Assembly: GCA_024234055.1 (NCBI GenBank)
Contig: JACKOW010000002.1
Span: 1-64,000, forward strand
Direction of reading: 5' to 3'
Source of the DNA: Rhodanobacteraceae bacterium
GTDB lineage: Bacteria > Pseudomonadota > Gammaproteobacteria > Xanthomonadales > SZUA-5
Length of the DNA: 64,000 nt
The notes below the pieces were generated by a model that saw nothing but the letters and a program-made list of their open reading frames with translations, was not told the origin of the DNA and ran no database searches. Of this stretch, positions 52,713 to 61,094 are shown piece after piece. Position numbers and translations under genes: made by a program. How positions within the stretch are numbered: the first letter of the stretch is position 1; each line of letters opens with the position of its first letter.

Positions 52713-53962
52713 GACCCTCACCCTTCAATCGACTCCGAACCGCCACTCGGGCGCCTCTGTTTGAAGGACGTGGCATCAGGTGTTGCGGAACGCGACGCGA
52801 TGCGGCACCTTCAGATGGTTACCGGCTGCCGACCTGGGCGGGTTAAACCCGGACTTTCCCGCGCAGCATCATTCCTGCCGACATTGGCAATCAGCACGGG
52901 TAGTCGGGCAACCCGAGGCTACGCCGCTGCCAGCCGCCTCGCCGTGGCGATGCCCCGCAGCCAGCGCTGGCCGATCTCGGCGGCCTTCTCGACCAGGCTC
53001 TCGACCGCGCCTATCGCTCGGCTGTAATCGGATTTCACCGCCAGCACCTGGCGGGTCCAGGTGTCCGGGTGGTATCCCAATCGACCCAGCGCCGCGGGTG
53101 CCGGGCCCGCAATGGCGCCGCGCTTGTCACCGCGGATCTGGCGGCCGGTGTAATCCACCAACTGCAGATATTCGACTTGCGTCAGGTGTAGCACGCCGAA
53201 TCCGTGGATTCCAGCCATCGGCGCGAGGGCTGTCTCGGCTACAGTCGCATCGCTCTCGATGGCGCTCAACCGTTTTCGGGCGCTGGTGTGGGCCGAGGCT
53301 TCGAGCGTGTTACACAGCTTGGCCCGCACCGGATTCAGATCGACATAGGCCATTGCCGCCAGCACTGCCGATTCGTCCAGCAGCATCTGACACTTGAAGC
53401 GACCTTCCCAGAATCGACCCTTGCAGTGGTCTTCCTTGTTCGCCGATCGTGCAATCGGTTCCGACAGGCAACGCATGAACCAGGAGAGATCCGACAGACG
53501 CTCGCGCAGCACCTTGATGCGCTCCACATCACCCGCCAGCACCTCGGCACGCATCTCGGGGTTCTGATCCTGGCGCGGAAACAAGCGCAACCAGCGGGCA
53601 GCCACCTCATCGGCTGACCAACCCGCGACCGCCGCCCGCAAGGTCTGCACCACAACGTGAATATGGTTACTCATCACCGCGTAGCCCCAGATGGCCACTC
53701 CGAAGATCCCGGCCAGTTCATGGATACGATCCTCCACCCATTGCCGACGGTGCTCGAAGGAGCGCCCCGTCAGCCGATCCTCACCACAGAGAAGCGCCCG
53801 ACGCACACAGCGCGAGACGCAGTGAAAAGTGCCAGCCGAGCCGGTGGGAATCAGAGTGGAGCGGGCGTAGGTCATGAAAGCGATCATTCACCCCACCCGG
53901 CCGAATGTCAGTCGGAAATCGGCGCCAAGTTCTGTACGAAAAATCCTACAAAATGGGTGTCC
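52703..53962 (-). mobile_element. RAYT module 3 (1260 bp)
   Basis: Bounded by GGACACCCAT (52703-52712) and ATGGGTGTCC (53953-53962). The gene and its upstream part match modules 1 and 2, including the GTACGA-AAAA-TCCTAC near-hairpin at 53934-53949. The 3' flank (52713-52918) differs from that of the other two modules, so this copy is chimeric or older. Confidence 0.85.
52919..53887 (-). CDS. RAYT transposase, copy 3
   Basis: A 322-aa protein with intact frame; HUH motif SNHIHVVVQ. Differences from copy 2 are scattered (RRALLCGED, TLRAAVAGWSADEV, TSARKRLSAIESD, RGDKRGAI). All three proteins keep length and catalytic segments, which argues against simple decay after duplication. Confidence 0.92.
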   Translation of the reverse strand: MIAFMTYARSTLIPTGSAGTFHCVSRCVRRALLCGEDRLTGRSFEHRRQWVEDRIHELAGIFGVAIWGYAVMSNHIHVVVQTLRAAVAGWSADEVAARWLRLFPRQDQNPEMRAEVLAGDVERIKVLRERLSDLSWFMRCLSEPIARSANKEDHCKGRFWEGRFKCQMLLDESAVLAAMAYVDLNPVRAKLCNTLEASAHTSARKRLSAIESDATVAETALAPMAGIHGFGVLHLTQVEYLQLVDYTGRQIRGDKRGAIAGPAPAALGRLGYHPDTWTRQVLAVKSDYSRAIGAVESLVEKAAEIGQRWLRGIATARRLAAA

Positions 53963-53983
53963 GTTGTTGTGCGCGCCAAGCCA

Positions 53984-54160
53984 ATGATCAACATCACTCA
54001 TGCGGAACGCGGACCGTGGGCGGCAATCTGGGACAACGGTCGCGGGAATCTGGAACGCATCCCGTACTCGCTGGCCATTCGCAGTGACGACCCGCATGGC
54101 GAAGTCGTCCGCGAGGCTGCCGCGGAACTCGAAGCGATTCGCCTGGCCCACGTCCACTGA
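53984..54160 (+). CDS. 58-aa protein, possible antitoxin-like partner
   Basis: The frame starts at ATG 53984, 21 bases beyond the right terminus of RAYT module 3, and reads MINITHAERGPWAAIWDNG with a helical Glu/Ala-rich C-terminus (VVREAAAELEAIRLAH). It ends three bases before the next gene, so the two are an operon. The upstream region was replaced by the module, so the original N-terminus or promoter may be lost. The pairing of two tiny overlapping-style genes suggests a toxin-antitoxin or similar accessory unit; no family is recognised. Confidence 0.5.
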   Translation: MINITHAERGPWAAIWDNGRGNLERIPYSLAIRSDDPHGEVVREAAAELEAIRLAHVH

Positions 54161-54163
54161 CGC

Positions 54164-54598
54164 ATGAACGCGCAGGCCGGCCGTATCTACCGCGATTCCA
54201 GCTTCTACATGGATCTGGATTCGGGCGAGCTGAAGCCCAAGTACTTCCTGGTGCTGGCCGCACCGCCGGCAACCGACATCGTCATCAGACTGCTGACGAG
54301 TCGCTACGCAAGCCTGCGACCAGAGGATCCGCCCTGCTTTCACGGCGATCCCTACCCCGGCTTCTTCCTTGGTATCCCCGGCAAGGTGCTGAACCACAAG
54401 ACGTGGCTGGATTTGCGAAAGGTCGATGATCTGGACGCATGGGACTTCAACAGGTACCTCGCCGAGGGCCGCATCAGCGAATAGCTGACGGTTCCCGCCC
54501 ACCAATTCAAGGCGGCGCTCGCTTGCGCGGCCAGTGCTGATGACACCACGACTCGGCAAGAAAGGCTGATCAGGGATGTGCTGGCCGAACTCGGTTGA
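54164..54598 (+). pseudogene. Small accessory protein gene interrupted by an amber codon
   Basis: A 106-codon frame (RIYRDSSFYMDLDSGELKPK, LLTSRYASLRPEDPPC, GFFLGIPG, KTWLDLRKVDDLDAWDFNRY) ends at TAG 54482-54484. The same frame continues for 37 plausible codons (LTVPAHQFKAALACAASADD, RQERLIRDVLAELG) to TGA 54596-54598. The downstream part has helical, gene-like composition. I therefore infer one gene of about 144 codons with a single nonsense mutation, or amber read-through. The fold may be PemK-like, but this is only a guess from the KPKYFLVLA and LTSR segments. Confidence 0.55.
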
Positions 54599-55001
54599 GT
54601 GCAAACTCGCCGCGGTCGACGCGCACCTTCCACGGCCACTCGCCTCCGCAGCAGCCTGACAAGCCGCGCCAAAGGCGGGGTCGAGTCACAGCGGATTCTC
54701 CCAGGCGATAAGCAGTTGGCGGCGGCAACATCCCTCACGGCCCCGCCATCCAGCGTACCCGGGTAAGCGCAGCGCACCCGGGGCTCTTGCTGCAGGCCGT
54801 CCCGGGTGCGCTGCGCTTACCCGGGCTACTCGCTGGCGGTCGAACGGTGCGCTTTGCGCGGGCTTGCAAAGTCAGTTGCCATGCGGGGTGAGACATTTCC
54901 CACCTTGATGCCTCCTTCTGAGCGCAACCCTTGCGCAGGTTTCCGCTGCCAACAACGGAAGCACGCTCGGGCGATTGGCAACTTCAATTGGGGGGCATCA
55001 G
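54599..55001. repeat. Spacer with a GTAGCCCGGG BIME
   Basis: Two facing GTACCCGGGTAAGCGC / GCGCTTACCCGGGCTAC palindromes lie at 54756-54784 and 54802-54830. Otherwise no gene is visible in these 403 bp. Confidence 0.75.
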
Positions 55002-55424
55002 ATGAATGACACGATCAAAGCGGCACTGATCGCAGGCCTGGTCAGTGTGATCTGCGCGGGAATCGCAGCATCGGTCCAATGGAAGCGGTACCTGGACGAT
55101 CAACGGGACAAGGCAGATCCAAAGAATCTGCCTGACAAGCCGATCGTCGCTGATGACATAAGCCTATCCCGGACCCTCTACGCGCAGGTCCTCTACAAGG
55201 ACAGCGACAAGACGATTTCCGCACAGGATCCGACTACAGGTGGCGTGAAAACAGATGTCTGCGTTCTGACAACCGTATCCAGTTATGGTGGAGCTTCGAA
55301 AACCTGCTCCCTCTCCCACAAGGAGGATGGTTGGGTCTTGACCGCTACCGCCCGAAAGGCGACAGCAACCTGCGGGGCAGTCTGCTTCGACGTCTCACGG
55401 CATGCTGCGCTGGGTAATCAGTAG
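55002..55424 (+). CDS. Small protein with one N-terminal membrane segment
   Basis: A 140-aa protein. Residues 5-24 (IKAALIAGLVSVICAGIAAS) form a membrane anchor; the rest is soluble with several Cys (KTDVCVLTTVSSYGGASKTC, ATCGAVCFDV), so probably periplasmic with disulphides. GGGGGG lies 6 bases before the ATG. No family is recognised. It sits alone between the toxin-like pair and the YjzC-like gene. Confidence 0.6.
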   Translation: MNDTIKAALIAGLVSVICAGIAASVQWKRYLDDQRDKADPKNLPDKPIVADDISLSRTLYAQVLYKDSDKTISAQDPTTGGVKTDVCVLTTVSSYGGASKTCSLSHKEDGWVLTATARKATATCGAVCFDVSRHAALGNQ

Positions 55425-55553
55425 GGAGCGACGAACCTCAGCATCCACGGATAGGCGTCGAGCAGAATTTCGTTCGTCGCAGATCAGGGCAGATGCGTTT
55501 TGTGCATCAGCGCATCCTATGCGGGCTGTATGAGCCCGCGGCGAATCCAGCAC

Positions 55554-55577
55554 ATGGGCGCCCTATTGGGCGCCCAT
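55554..55577. terminator. Perfect 10-bp hairpin
   Basis: ATGGGCGCCC-TATT-GGGCGCCCAT lies 130 bp after the 55002 gene and 38 bp beyond the stop of the convergent YjzC-like gene, so it could serve both. There is no strong T-run on either side. Confidence 0.45.
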
Positions 55578-55614
55578 GCTCTTTACGGGTACAACTCGAC
55601 TATTCCCTAGCCCG

Positions 55615-55803
55615 TCACTTACGCTTGCTGTCAGGCGTGCGCTCGGTTTGCACCCACCGGTGCCCCGGTTTGGTTGTAGGGGGGGCGCGATGGCCATCCG
55701 GGATTGTCGCGAAGTTCGGGACTTTCCCACCGCGAGGCCCTACTTCCTGGTAGACGCCTCCATCTCTTCCTGCATTTCCGCCTGGTTTGACTGACCTTGC
55801 CAT
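55615..55803 (-). CDS. 62-aa YjzC-like protein
   Basis: A small soluble protein reading MARSVKPGGNAGRDGGVYQE, then VGPRGGKVPNFATIPDGHRA, then PPTTKPGHRWVQTERTP and SKRK. The pattern (GGVYxEVGPRG, then an Arg/Trp-ending stretch) matches YjzC-type small proteins of unknown role, usually about 55-65 aa. AGGAG lies eight bases upstream of the ATG, a good ribosome binding site. Short genes of this kind are often missed in annotation. Confidence 0.72.
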   Translation of the reverse strand: MARSVKPGGNAGRDGGVYQEVGPRGGKVPNFATIPDGHRAPPTTKPGHRWVQTERTPDSKRK

Positions 55804-56382
55804 GTGGTTGCTCCTGTTTCCAATTGAAGATCCGGAGTGTGAGCAGAAACGTTGGCAGTCTCGTTCAAGGCGTGTAGCCTCGGCGGTGTTACACCTTCAA
55901 CGCGTCAACCTGGGTCACCTCCGGGTAACGACCCAGCTGGGGCCGAGAGACTGCAATCTCTCGGCCCCATTCATTTGGCCGCCACTCAACTAACCCATGT
56001 GTTCCGCAACAGTCGGGTCCACTACATGTGGGGTGCTGAGTCGAGGCGTGGGTGAGTTTGAGTATGCTTTGGTCTTCAGTCAAGCAACGTTGGTCGCCCT
56101 GCGCGCGACTCCTTCACACTTGACTTTCCTCTCCAGGTCAGTTGCAGAAAATTCCCGGCAGCGCCCACGACAGCACTGGCTCCTCGATTGGTCCCAGCAG
56201 AAAACTGGCGCGCCCAAGCCTTTGACGTGGAGAAAGAACGGACACCCGTGGGGAAAGAACGAACACGCAGAAATCCGTACGCATGGGATGCCGGAACGCC
56301 GAACTCCCGGGCCGGTGATGGGCGACGAACGTCACCGGCGGACCCATTCGCAACTCCCGGGCATCCATTCTGATCGGTGTGC
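55804..56382. other. Spacer with a terminator-like hairpin and an orphan GGACACCC array
   Basis: No gene is visible. It holds the hairpin at 55939-55968 and, at about 56229-56264, two units AAAGAACGGACACCCGTGGG / AAAGAACGAACACG that resemble the RAYT border arrays but without a RAYT gene. Downstream lies the hsdR stop codon. Confidence 0.6.
55939..55968 (+). terminator. Perfect 12-bp hairpin, GGGGCCGAGAGA stem
   Basis: GGGGCCGAGAGA-CTGCAA-TCTCTCGGCCCC is followed by ATTCATTTGG. The strength of the stem suggests a transcription terminator. No plus-strand gene ends close by, so the transcript it would stop is unclear. Confidence 0.5.
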
Positions 56383-59300
56383 TTAGCTCGTCCATTCGTC
56401 CGACAACCGCTCTGCCTGCTCCAGTACCAGGCGAATCGCCTCCTCCTGCATGTCCGGCGGATACTTGTGGCGGCGTAGCGTGATCCGTACCAAGTTGCGC
56501 AGCCGCGCCCGCACGCTTTCGCGCTTCTGCCAATCGACACTCGTGCTGTTGCGCAGTTTCTCGGTCAGCTCGAATGCGATCCTCTTGAGCACCTCGTCGC
56601 CGAGCTCGCGAACGGCGCTCGCGTTGTTCGCCAAGGCGTCGTAGAAGGCGAGCTCCGATTCATTCAGGCCCAGGTTTTCGCCCCGTTTGGCCGCCTCTCG
56701 GAGCTCATTGGCCATCGCGATCAGTTCTTCGATGACCTGCGCGCTCTCGATCGCGCGGCTGCGGTAGCGGTTCAATGCGGCCGCGAGCCGGTCGCTGAAT
56801 TTCTTCTCAAGGACCACGTTTGTCCGGCTGCGCGACTTGATCTCGTCGTTGAGCAGCTTCTGCAGCAGCTCGACCGCGAAATTGCGGTGCGGCAGTTGCC
56901 GCACTTCTTCCAGAAAGGCGTCTGACAGCAATCCGATGTCTGGCCGGTCCAGGCCGGCGAGCTTGAAGATGTCCTCTACCCCTTCGGCGACCACGGCGTT
57001 GTCGAGAATCTGCTTCAGCACTGCGTTTTTCTGGTTCTGCGACAGTTTCCTGTCGGTCTCGGTGGCCTTCGCAATGACACCCTTCACGGCCTGGAAGAAG
57101 GCGATCTCTTCGCGCAGCTCGATCGCGTCGTCCAGCGTTCCGCAGAGCGAGAACGCCTTCGTGATGGCCAGTACCACGTCGAACCAGCGCTTCTTGCCGC
57201 CTTCCAGCCCGAGCACGAAGTTTGCAGCCGGCATCAACAGCGCAACAGCCTGCGTGCGGTAGCCGGAATAGTCGAATCTGTGCAGCAGCCCGCGCGCCAC
57301 GTCCATCAGCTCCTGCAACTTGGCCAGCGCTTCGGCAGTGTCCAGCGTGGGCTGGCCCTTGCCGCGGCTTTCGGTATAGGTCTTCAGTGCCTGCCGTAGT
57401 TCGGCCGCAATGCCAATGTAGTCGACGACCAAGCCGCCTTCCTTGTCGCGGAACACCCGGTTCACGCGCGCGATCGCTTGCATGAGGTTGTGATCGCGCA
57501 TCGGCTTGTCCACGTACATCGTGTGCAGGCATGGCACGTCGAAGCCGGTGAGCCACATATCGCGCACGATGACGATCTTGAGCGAGTCCTTCGGGTCCTT
57601 GAAGCGCTTCTCCAGCTGCTTCTTCGCGCCGGCGTTGTAGATGTGTGGCCGCAGCTTCGCATCGTCAGAGGCAGAGCCTGTCATCACGATGCGTACGACG
57701 CCATCATCGGGGCTGTAGTGGCTGGGCTTGTCGGCGTCTTGACCCGCCAGCAACGTACCGGTCCACCCCGGGCGCAGCGCGGTGATGGCGTTGAAGAGGT
57801 CCACGCAGATCTGTCGGCTCATCGCCACCACCATGGCCTTGCCGTCCACAGCGGCAAGGCGCGCCTCGAAGTGTTTCACCAAATCGGCCGCCACCTGCTG
57901 GACGCGCGGGTCCGCGCCCACCAGCTTCTCTAAGGCGGCCCATTTCGTCTTTGCCGCCTCGCGCAGCGCGACACTCTCCTCGTCCTCGAAGATCTCTTCG
58001 ACCTGGTTGCTGAGCTGCTCGATCTCGGCCTGGTTGATATCCAATTTGGCCAGGCGGCTTTCGTAATAGATAGGCACCGTCGCGCCGTCGTCCACAGCAT
58101 CCTGAATGTCATAGACGCTGACGTAATCCCCGAACACCGCGCGTGTGTCCTTGTCATCAGTCTCCACCGGCGTGCCGGTGAAGCCCACGAAAGTGGCGTT
58201 CGGCAGCGCGTCGCGCAGATGCTTGGCAAAGCCGTATTTGAACTGGCCGGACTTCTTGTCCAGGACGGCGCGAAAGCCGTACTGCGAGCGGTGCGCCTCA
58301 TCGGCCAGCACAACGATGTTGGTCCGGTCGGTTAGCCGCGGGAAGTGCTCTTCATCCGGGCCTGGTGAAAACTTCTGGACCGTGCTGAAGATGATGCCGC
58401 CGGAGGGCCGCCCGGCCAGCAGCGCGCGCAATTGATCCCGGTCCTCGGCCTGCTGCGGCGTCTCCTTCAAGAGCCCCCGTGCGCCCATGAAGGTCTGGAA
58501 CAGCTGACCGTCCAGGTCGTTGCGGTCGGTCACCACAACGATAGTCGGGTTCTGCATCTCGGGCCGCTGCATCAGCTTGGCGGCGAAGCACACCATCGAC
58601 ATGCTCTTGCCCGAGCCCTGGGTGTGCCAGACGATGCCGCCCTTACGCGAACCAGGCTCCACCCGCTTGCCATAGGTTGCCCGCTCGTCTCGCACTTCAT
58701 TGACCGTCGCCGGCGCCTGCGTCGCCGCGATCACCGCCACGCGCACCGCCTCGCGCACCGCGTGGAACTGGTGGTAGCCAGCAATCTTCTTCACGACGCC
58801 GTCATCGCCCTGCTCGAACAGCACGAAGTAGCGCAGGTAGTCGAGCAGCAGCTCGGGGGCGAAGAAGCCTCGCACCACCTTCTCCAGCTCGAACTGCAGC
58901 AGCGGCCGGTCGTTTTCGTTGCGCACCGTGCGCCACGGCAAGAAGCGCTCGCGGTCGGCCGTGAGTGAGCCCACCCGCGCGTGCAGCCCGTCGGAGATCA
59001 CTAGCGCCTCGTTGAACACGAAGAGGTCGGCAATTTCGGCCTTGTAGGCGTCAAGCTGGTTGAAGGCCGACCAGATGTCGGCCTGCTCGGCGGCCGGATT
59101 CTTCAGCTCGATCACTGCGATCGGCAGCCCGTTGACGAAGCACACCAGGTCCGGCCGACGTGGCTGTTTGCTGCCCTGCACGGTGAACTGGTTCACCACC
59201 AGCCAGCGGTTGGCCTGCGGGTGTTCGAAGTCGACCAACCGCACCCGGTCGCCGCGCTTGTGGCCGTCCTGCTCCACCTCCACCGGCAGGCCGTCCACCA

Positions 59301-59568
59301 GCGCCTCGTGGAAGCGCCGGTTGTTCTGGATGAGCAACGGCTCATGCAGCTTGGTCGCCCGATGCAGCACCTCGTCGAGCACACTATCTGGCACACCGGG
59401 GTTCAGCCGCTGCAGCGCCTCTCGCAGGCGGCCGGTGAGAACCACCTGCCGATAGTCGCTGCGCTCCGGTGTTTCACCATCGGGCGCCAAATCGGGGCCA
59501 TGGCGATATTCCCAGCCGGCGTCCTGGAACCAGGTCAGTGCGAGTTGTTCAAGCTGGTCTTCAGTCAT
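56383..59568 (-). CDS. hsdR: Type I restriction enzyme R subunit
   Basis: A 1061-aa motor/nuclease subunit. The N-terminal nuclease region contains LVCFVNGLPIAVIELKNPAA (the Asp...GluxLys nuclease motif). Helicase motifs are GGIVWHTQGSGKSMSMV (Walker A), VVLADEAHRSQYGF (DEAH) and ATFVGFTGTPVET, followed by motifs V-VI (VRDMWLTGFDVPCLHTMYVD, AIARVNRVF). Together with HsdM and HsdS it translocates and cleaves unmodified DNA. It is the last gene of the minus-strand operon, separated from the Schlafen-like gene by 107 bp. Full length, no frameshift seen. Confidence 0.96.
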   Translation of the reverse strand: MTEDQLEQLALTWFQDAGWEYRHGPDLAPDGETPERSDYRQVVLTGRLREALQRLNPGVPDSVLDEVLHRATKLHEPLLIQNNRRFHEALVDGLPVEVEQDGHKRGDRVRLVDFEHPQANRWLVVNQFTVQGSKQPRRPDLVCFVNGLPIAVIELKNPAAEQADIWSAFNQLDAYKAEIADLFVFNEALVISDGLHARVGSLTADRERFLPWRTVRNENDRPLLQFELEKVVRGFFAPELLLDYLRYFVLFEQGDDGVVKKIAGYHQFHAVREAVRVAVIAATQAPATVNEVRDERATYGKRVEPGSRKGGIVWHTQGSGKSMSMVCFAAKLMQRPEMQNPTIVVVTDRNDLDGQLFQTFMGARGLLKETPQQAEDRDQLRALLAGRPSGGIIFSTVQKFSPGPDEEHFPRLTDRTNIVVLADEAHRSQYGFRAVLDKKSGQFKYGFAKHLRDALPNATFVGFTGTPVETDDKDTRAVFGDYVSVYDIQDAVDDGATVPIYYESRLAKLDINQAEIEQLSNQVEEIFEDEESVALREAAKTKWAALEKLVGADPRVQQVAADLVKHFEARLAAVDGKAMVVAMSRQICVDLFNAITALRPGWTGTLLAGQDADKPSHYSPDDGVVRIVMTGSASDDAKLRPHIYNAGAKKQLEKRFKDPKDSLKIVIVRDMWLTGFDVPCLHTMYVDKPMRDHNLMQAIARVNRVFRDKEGGLVVDYIGIAAELRQALKTYTESRGKGQPTLDTAEALAKLQELMDVARGLLHRFDYSGYRTQAVALLMPAANFVLGLEGGKKRWFDVVLAITKAFSLCGTLDDAIELREEIAFFQAVKGVIAKATETDRKLSQNQKNAVLKQILDNAVVAEGVEDIFKLAGLDRPDIGLLSDAFLEEVRQLPHRNFAVELLQKLLNDEIKSRSRTNVVLEKKFSDRLAAALNRYRSRAIESAQVIEELIAMANELREAAKRGENLGLNESELAFYDALANNASAVRELGDEVLKRIAFELTEKLRNSTSVDWQKRESVRARLRNLVRITLRRHKYPPDMQEEAIRLVLEQAERLSDEWTS

Positions 59569-59675
59569 GGCGCTGCACGCCCATGGCTGGGGAAAGCCTT
59601 AAATAAGCAACTCATTGATTCAGATAATCCTTTTGGCACCAGTCCAGTCTCCACCCGGATCACGATTAAAGAACC

Positions 59676-61085
59676 TCAGGCCCAGAACGGCAGGTAGCGG
59701 GCGAACTTGCGGGAGCCGCCGACACTCTCGTCCGCCTTGATGAATCCAGCCTCAATCGTCGCGGCGATCACCTGCGAAGCGGTAGCTGCCTTGTCCTCGC
59801 CCAGATGGAAGCGCTCGCGCAACGATTGGTTCGTCATGCGCTGCGACATTACCCATTTCAAGCAAGCGTGCTGGTAGCAGGCCCGCACCCTGTCGTTGCG
59901 GTCCATCTGCTCGAAAGGACGCGGCCCGTAGATCGTAACTGCCGTGCGCCGCAACTGCACACGAAAGTCCGGCGCCGGAAGTTGGTAGGCCTCGGCGGCG
60001 TGCACGACACGGTCGATTCCGCTGCTCTTCTCCTCGCAAATGCCCATGCGCCGCATCAAGTCGGCCAGCCGTTCGTTGCGCGACTGATAACCGTCGATGA
60101 AGCGTTCCACCGGCACCAGCGGTTCGCCGGGGTTGGCGATCTCGATGCGATTGCGGTAGAGCTCGATCGCGACGGCCGCGCCCTGCATGGTGAAGTCTTG
60201 GTGGATCAGCGCGTTGGCGATCAGCTCCCGCATCACTACGTCCGGCACCAGCTTCACCTCCTTGCGCAGCGCATCCTCGATGACCTCGTTCTGGGGCAGG
60301 TGCGACATCACGAAGCGCACCAGGTTCTGAAATCCCACCGCGTAACCCTGGTTGGCCGAACGGTCGAGCCGCGTTTCGAGCTTCGAATCACCGGAATAGA
60401 CCACAACGCGCGGCGCCTTGCGTGCCACTTCTGGAAAGTCTTCCAGCCGTCGCGCCATGAGCACCGCACCGAGCCGACGGATCGTGTAGCTGCAATCAAG
60501 CTCGTCGACCAGCCGCTCACGGATGAGCCGGTCGAGGACGCCGCGGCGTTCCGTCGGGTACGGTAGTTTCAACAGCTCGAAGAAGGTTTGTGTATCCAGC
60601 AGTTCCACCACCTGCTGCGCGTCGAGTCCCACGCGCGACGGTTCCTCCAGCCAGTCTGGCTGGCCCTCGGCGAAGATGCGCCGCAACTGGTCTTCGCTCA
60701 TGGGCACCAGTGCCTCGCCGGCACGCATCAGGTACTTGCCATCGTGGTGGTAGGCGGTGCCGCGCGGACGCGAGGGCACATGGAACACCAGCACCCGCCC
60801 GTCAGGGTGCGAGACCTCGTCGATGTCCACGCGGAAACCCAGTCCCTGGAACAGCTTCTCCGCCGCTGACACGGTGTCAGCAAACGCCCGCGTGCCCACC
60901 ACGGCACGTGGCGGCCGATCTGCCACGCCGAGCAACAGCACGCCGCCGCCCTCATTGGCCAGCGCCACGCAGTACTCGGCCAGCTTGCGGCTGTCGAACT
61001 GCTCTTTCGCCTCTTTGAACTCCAGACGTTGATGCTCGGACGGGGCCTGGCGCCAGAGGTCTATTTGCTGGACGGTCGTGCGCAT
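59676..61085 (-). CDS. Schlafen/AlbA_2 domain protein with HATPase_c_4-like region (RloA-type)
   Basis: A 469-aa cytoplasmic protein. The N-terminal AlbA_2/Schlafen-type domain is clear: EHQRLEFKEAKEQFDSRKLA then ALANEGGGVLLLGVAD. The middle part matches the ATPase-like region often annotated RecG-like/HATPase_c_4 (RELIANALIHQDFTMQGAAV, IEIANPGEPLVPVERFIDGY), and the C-terminus looks like a winged helix (NQSLREHFHLG-type). Proteins of this kind sit inside many type I R-M operons (restriction-linked ORF rloA). Their role is thought to be DNA/RNA binding or regulation; nothing here settles it. Confidence 0.8.
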   Translation of the reverse strand: MRTTVQQIDLWRQAPSEHQRLEFKEAKEQFDSRKLAEYCVALANEGGGVLLLGVADRPPRAVVGTRAFADTVSAAEKLFQGLGFRVDIDEVSHPDGRVLVFHVPSRPRGTAYHHDGKYLMRAGEALVPMSEDQLRRIFAEGQPDWLEEPSRVGLDAQQVVELLDTQTFFELLKLPYPTERRGVLDRLIRERLVDELDCSYTIRRLGAVLMARRLEDFPEVARKAPRVVVYSGDSKLETRLDRSANQGYAVGFQNLVRFVMSHLPQNEVIEDALRKEVKLVPDVVMRELIANALIHQDFTMQGAAVAIELYRNRIEIANPGEPLVPVERFIDGYQSRNERLADLMRRMGICEEKSSGIDRVVHAAEAYQLPAPDFRVQLRRTAVTIYGPRPFEQMDRNDRVRACYQHACLKWVMSQRMTNQSLRERFHLGEDKAATASQVIAATIEAGFIKADESVGGSRKFARYLPFWA

Positions 61086-61094
61086 CGCGCGACC

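Noticed and set aside
55895..55945. tRNA-like or riboswitch-like fold around CTGGGTCACCTCCGGGTAACG
   Set aside because: Stems are short and no T-loop GTTCGA or acceptor pairing is found; more simply explained as a small palindrome before the terminator-like hairpin.
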